A stretch of DNA of 6,015 nucleotides, taken from positions 1-6,015 of the forward strand of contig WLOZ01000130.1 of NCBI GenBank assembly GCA_009699025.1, written 5' to 3'. Positions 5,041 through 6,015 of this stretch are shown piece after piece (position 1 is the stretch's first letter; each line of letters opens with the position of its first letter). Source of the DNA: Actinomycetota bacterium. Its GTDB lineage: Bacteria > Actinomycetota > Actinomycetes > S36-B12 > CAIYMF01. Both the position numbers and the translations under genes were made by a program. The notes beneath the pieces were generated by a model. It searched no databases, had not been told where the DNA came from, and was given only the letters and a program-made list of their open reading frames with translations.

Positions 5041-5603
5041 GTGCCGCCACGCACCTCGAGGCTCCGGCGAGCCGTCGCACCGACGTTGCCTCGTCGGCGC
5101 CCGTCGACTTACCCCCTCGACTCAGGGTCGTACCTCGGGGCACACCTCGGCTGGGGCGCAACGCTTTCGGCCTTCTCATCGGCGCGCTCCTCGGGTGTGG
5201 GCTGATGGCGGTGCTGCTGCTCAACACGGTGCTTGCTCAGGGCGCCTTCGCGATTCACAGCCTCGAGCAGGAGGCGACCGCGCTCGAGATCCAGCAGCAG
5301 GCCCTCGAGCAGGAGGTCGCGCTTCTCGACACCCCCGGGTCACTGGCCCGTCGCGCCCGCGACCTCGGCATGGTGAGATCGCCACTCGCCGCGTTCCTGC
5401 GGCTGCGCGACGGCCAGGTGCTGGGCGTACCGACCGTCACCCCCGGCCGTCCGCGCATCCTGGGCAGGGCGATTTTCGCTACTCCCGCTACTCCCTTGAG
5501 TCCCTTTCCTCCCGCTACTCCCGCTACTCCCACTGTCCCCGGTGACGGCGCGGTAGCGACAGGCGACGGCGCGATCGCACAGGTCGAGGGTCGAACCCCG
5601 TGA
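5037..5603 (+). CDS. ftsL: FtsL-like septal membrane protein
   Basis: A 188-residue bitopic protein in the position of FtsL, between rsmH and ftsI, like the mycobacterial Rv2164c. FtsL scaffolds the septal FtsQLB/FtsWI complex. The layout fits: a basic cytoplasmic N-terminus (1-41); one membrane helix (about 44-67, [20 protein letters not shown]); a short extracytoplasmic coiled coil (about 74-97, [22 protein letters not shown]); and the conserved patch [15 protein letters not shown] (102-116). The tail (148 onward) is a low-complexity Pro/Thr/Ala linker of x-x-P triplets, followed by a seven-residue repeat, [14 protein letters not shown]. The ATG at 5037 overlaps the rsmH stop in ATGA and has AGGGAGG (5026-5032) upstream. 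The stop overlaps the ftsI GTG. The sequence of this family is poorly conserved, so the name rests on layout and position. Confidence 0.8.
   Translation: MSAATHLEAPASRRTDVASSAPVDLPPRLRVVPRGTPRLGRNAFGLLIGALLGCGLMAVLLLNTVLAQGAFAIHSLEQEATALEIQQQALEQEVALLDTPGSLARRARDLGMVRSPLAAFLRLRDGQVLGVPTVTPGRPRILGRAIFATPATPLSPFPPATPATPTVPGDGAVATGDGAIAQVEGRTP
5478..5540 (+). repeat. 9-bp coding minisatellite (x-x-Pro units) in the FtsL-like gene
   Basis: Seven in-frame 9-bp units run without gaps. GCTACTCCC occurs at 5478, 5487, 5514 and 5523, all identical. Two degenerate units (TTGAGTCCC, TTTCCTCCC) lie between the pairs and ACTGTCCCC follows. They encode [21 protein letters not shown], residues 148-168, in the extracytoplasmic tail. 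Exact nucleotide repetition suggests recent slippage, and copy number may vary between strains. Confidence 0.8.
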
Positions 5604-6015
5604 GCACGGCCGCGCCTCCGCGCTCGGGCCCGCCCCGACGTCCGTCAGCCCAGCAACAGCCCCGTGCCCAGCAGCGCCCCCCCATGAGATCTGCGCCCCC
5701 CGCCCCTCCTGCGCCGCACCGGTCGCCCAGACGGCGCATCACCGTGCTGATGGGCGCGTGCGTGATTGTGGTGACACTTCTCGCCGGCCGGCTTATTGAG
5801 CTGCAGGCAGTGACGGCCGAGGGGACCGCGAGCGTCGCTGAGAGCCAGCGCACCCGCACGACCGTTGAGACGGCCGACCGTGGCCGGATTCTTGATGCCC
5901 GTGGGGCCGTGCTCGCCACCAGCGTGGTGGCGCGCAACATCACCGCCGACCAGACATTGGTCACTGACCCCGGGGCCGTTGCAGCGGCGCTGGCCCCGAT
6001 TCTCGGGGCCGATCA
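5600..6015 (+). CDS. ftsI: Septal peptidoglycan transpeptidase FtsI/PbpB, N-terminal part (partial)
   Basis: The first 138 codons of a class B penicillin-binding protein, cut off by the window edge. FtsI is the division-specific transpeptidase that cross-links septal peptidoglycan. Visible parts are a Pro/Arg/Gln-rich cytoplasmic N-terminus (1-46), one membrane helix (about 47-63, ITVLMGACVIVVTLLAG) continuing RLIELQAV, and the family's N-terminal pedestal motif DRGRILDARGAVLATSV (93-109). The transpeptidase domain and catalytic SxxK lie outside the window. I chose GTG 5600 because it overlaps the upstream TGA in GTGA and has GAGGG nine bases upstream. ATG 5684 would drop much of the Pro-rich region and has no ribosome binding site. 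Position after rsmH and the FtsL-like gene is the standard dcw order. Confidence 0.92.
   Translation, partial: MSTAAPPRSGPPRRPSAQQQPRAQQRPPMRSAPPAPPAPHRSPRRRITVLMGACVIVVTLLAGRLIELQAVTAEGTASVAESQRTRTTVETADRGRILDARGAVLATSVVARNITADQTLVTDPGAVAAALAPILGAD

Overview
The window is a high-GC, densely coded stretch with GTG starts, G-rich Shine-Dalgarno sites and the gene order mraZ - rsmH - FtsL-like - ftsI. This is the start of a division and cell wall (dcw) cluster of actinobacterial type. The proteins fit an actinobacterium, including an Mtb Rv1284-like beta-carbonic anhydrase and an Rv2164c-like FtsL protein. I cannot name the genus.

Left part (1-2692), metabolic and accessory genes: the last 37 codons of an FMN-dependent alpha-hydroxy-acid dehydrogenase/oxidase; a 418-base gene-free stretch with a long imperfect inverted repeat and an 18-bp perfect palindrome; a complete beta-carbonic anhydrase; a 187-base spacer with an 8-bp triple repeat and overlapping, mutually exclusive hairpins; and a MaoC-type hotdog hydratase. 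Convergent to these is a minus-strand eight-helix membrane protein made of two related four-helix halves.

Right part (2693-6015), the dcw cluster: a gene-free, partly AT-rich region leads to a promoter (TTGACC-16-TACTAT). Its spacer carries two GTGGAG repeats at 10-bp spacing, as expected for autoregulation by MraZ. mraZ is followed by a 294-base spacer. Next comes a 49-codon open frame for a small single-pass membrane protein; its stop overlaps the GTG start of rsmH in GTGA. rsmH overlaps the FtsL-like gene in ATGA, and that gene overlaps ftsI (pbpB) in GTGA. The last four genes therefore look like one translationally coupled unit linking 16S rRNA methylation, the septal FtsL/FtsI module and a small membrane protein. 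ftsI runs off the window after 138 codons.

The items most worth a second look are the small membrane ORF between mraZ and rsmH, the alternative-hairpin leader before the MaoC gene, the internally duplicated membrane protein, and the MraZ-box arrangement. No mobile element, CRISPR array, tRNA or rRNA gene was seen.
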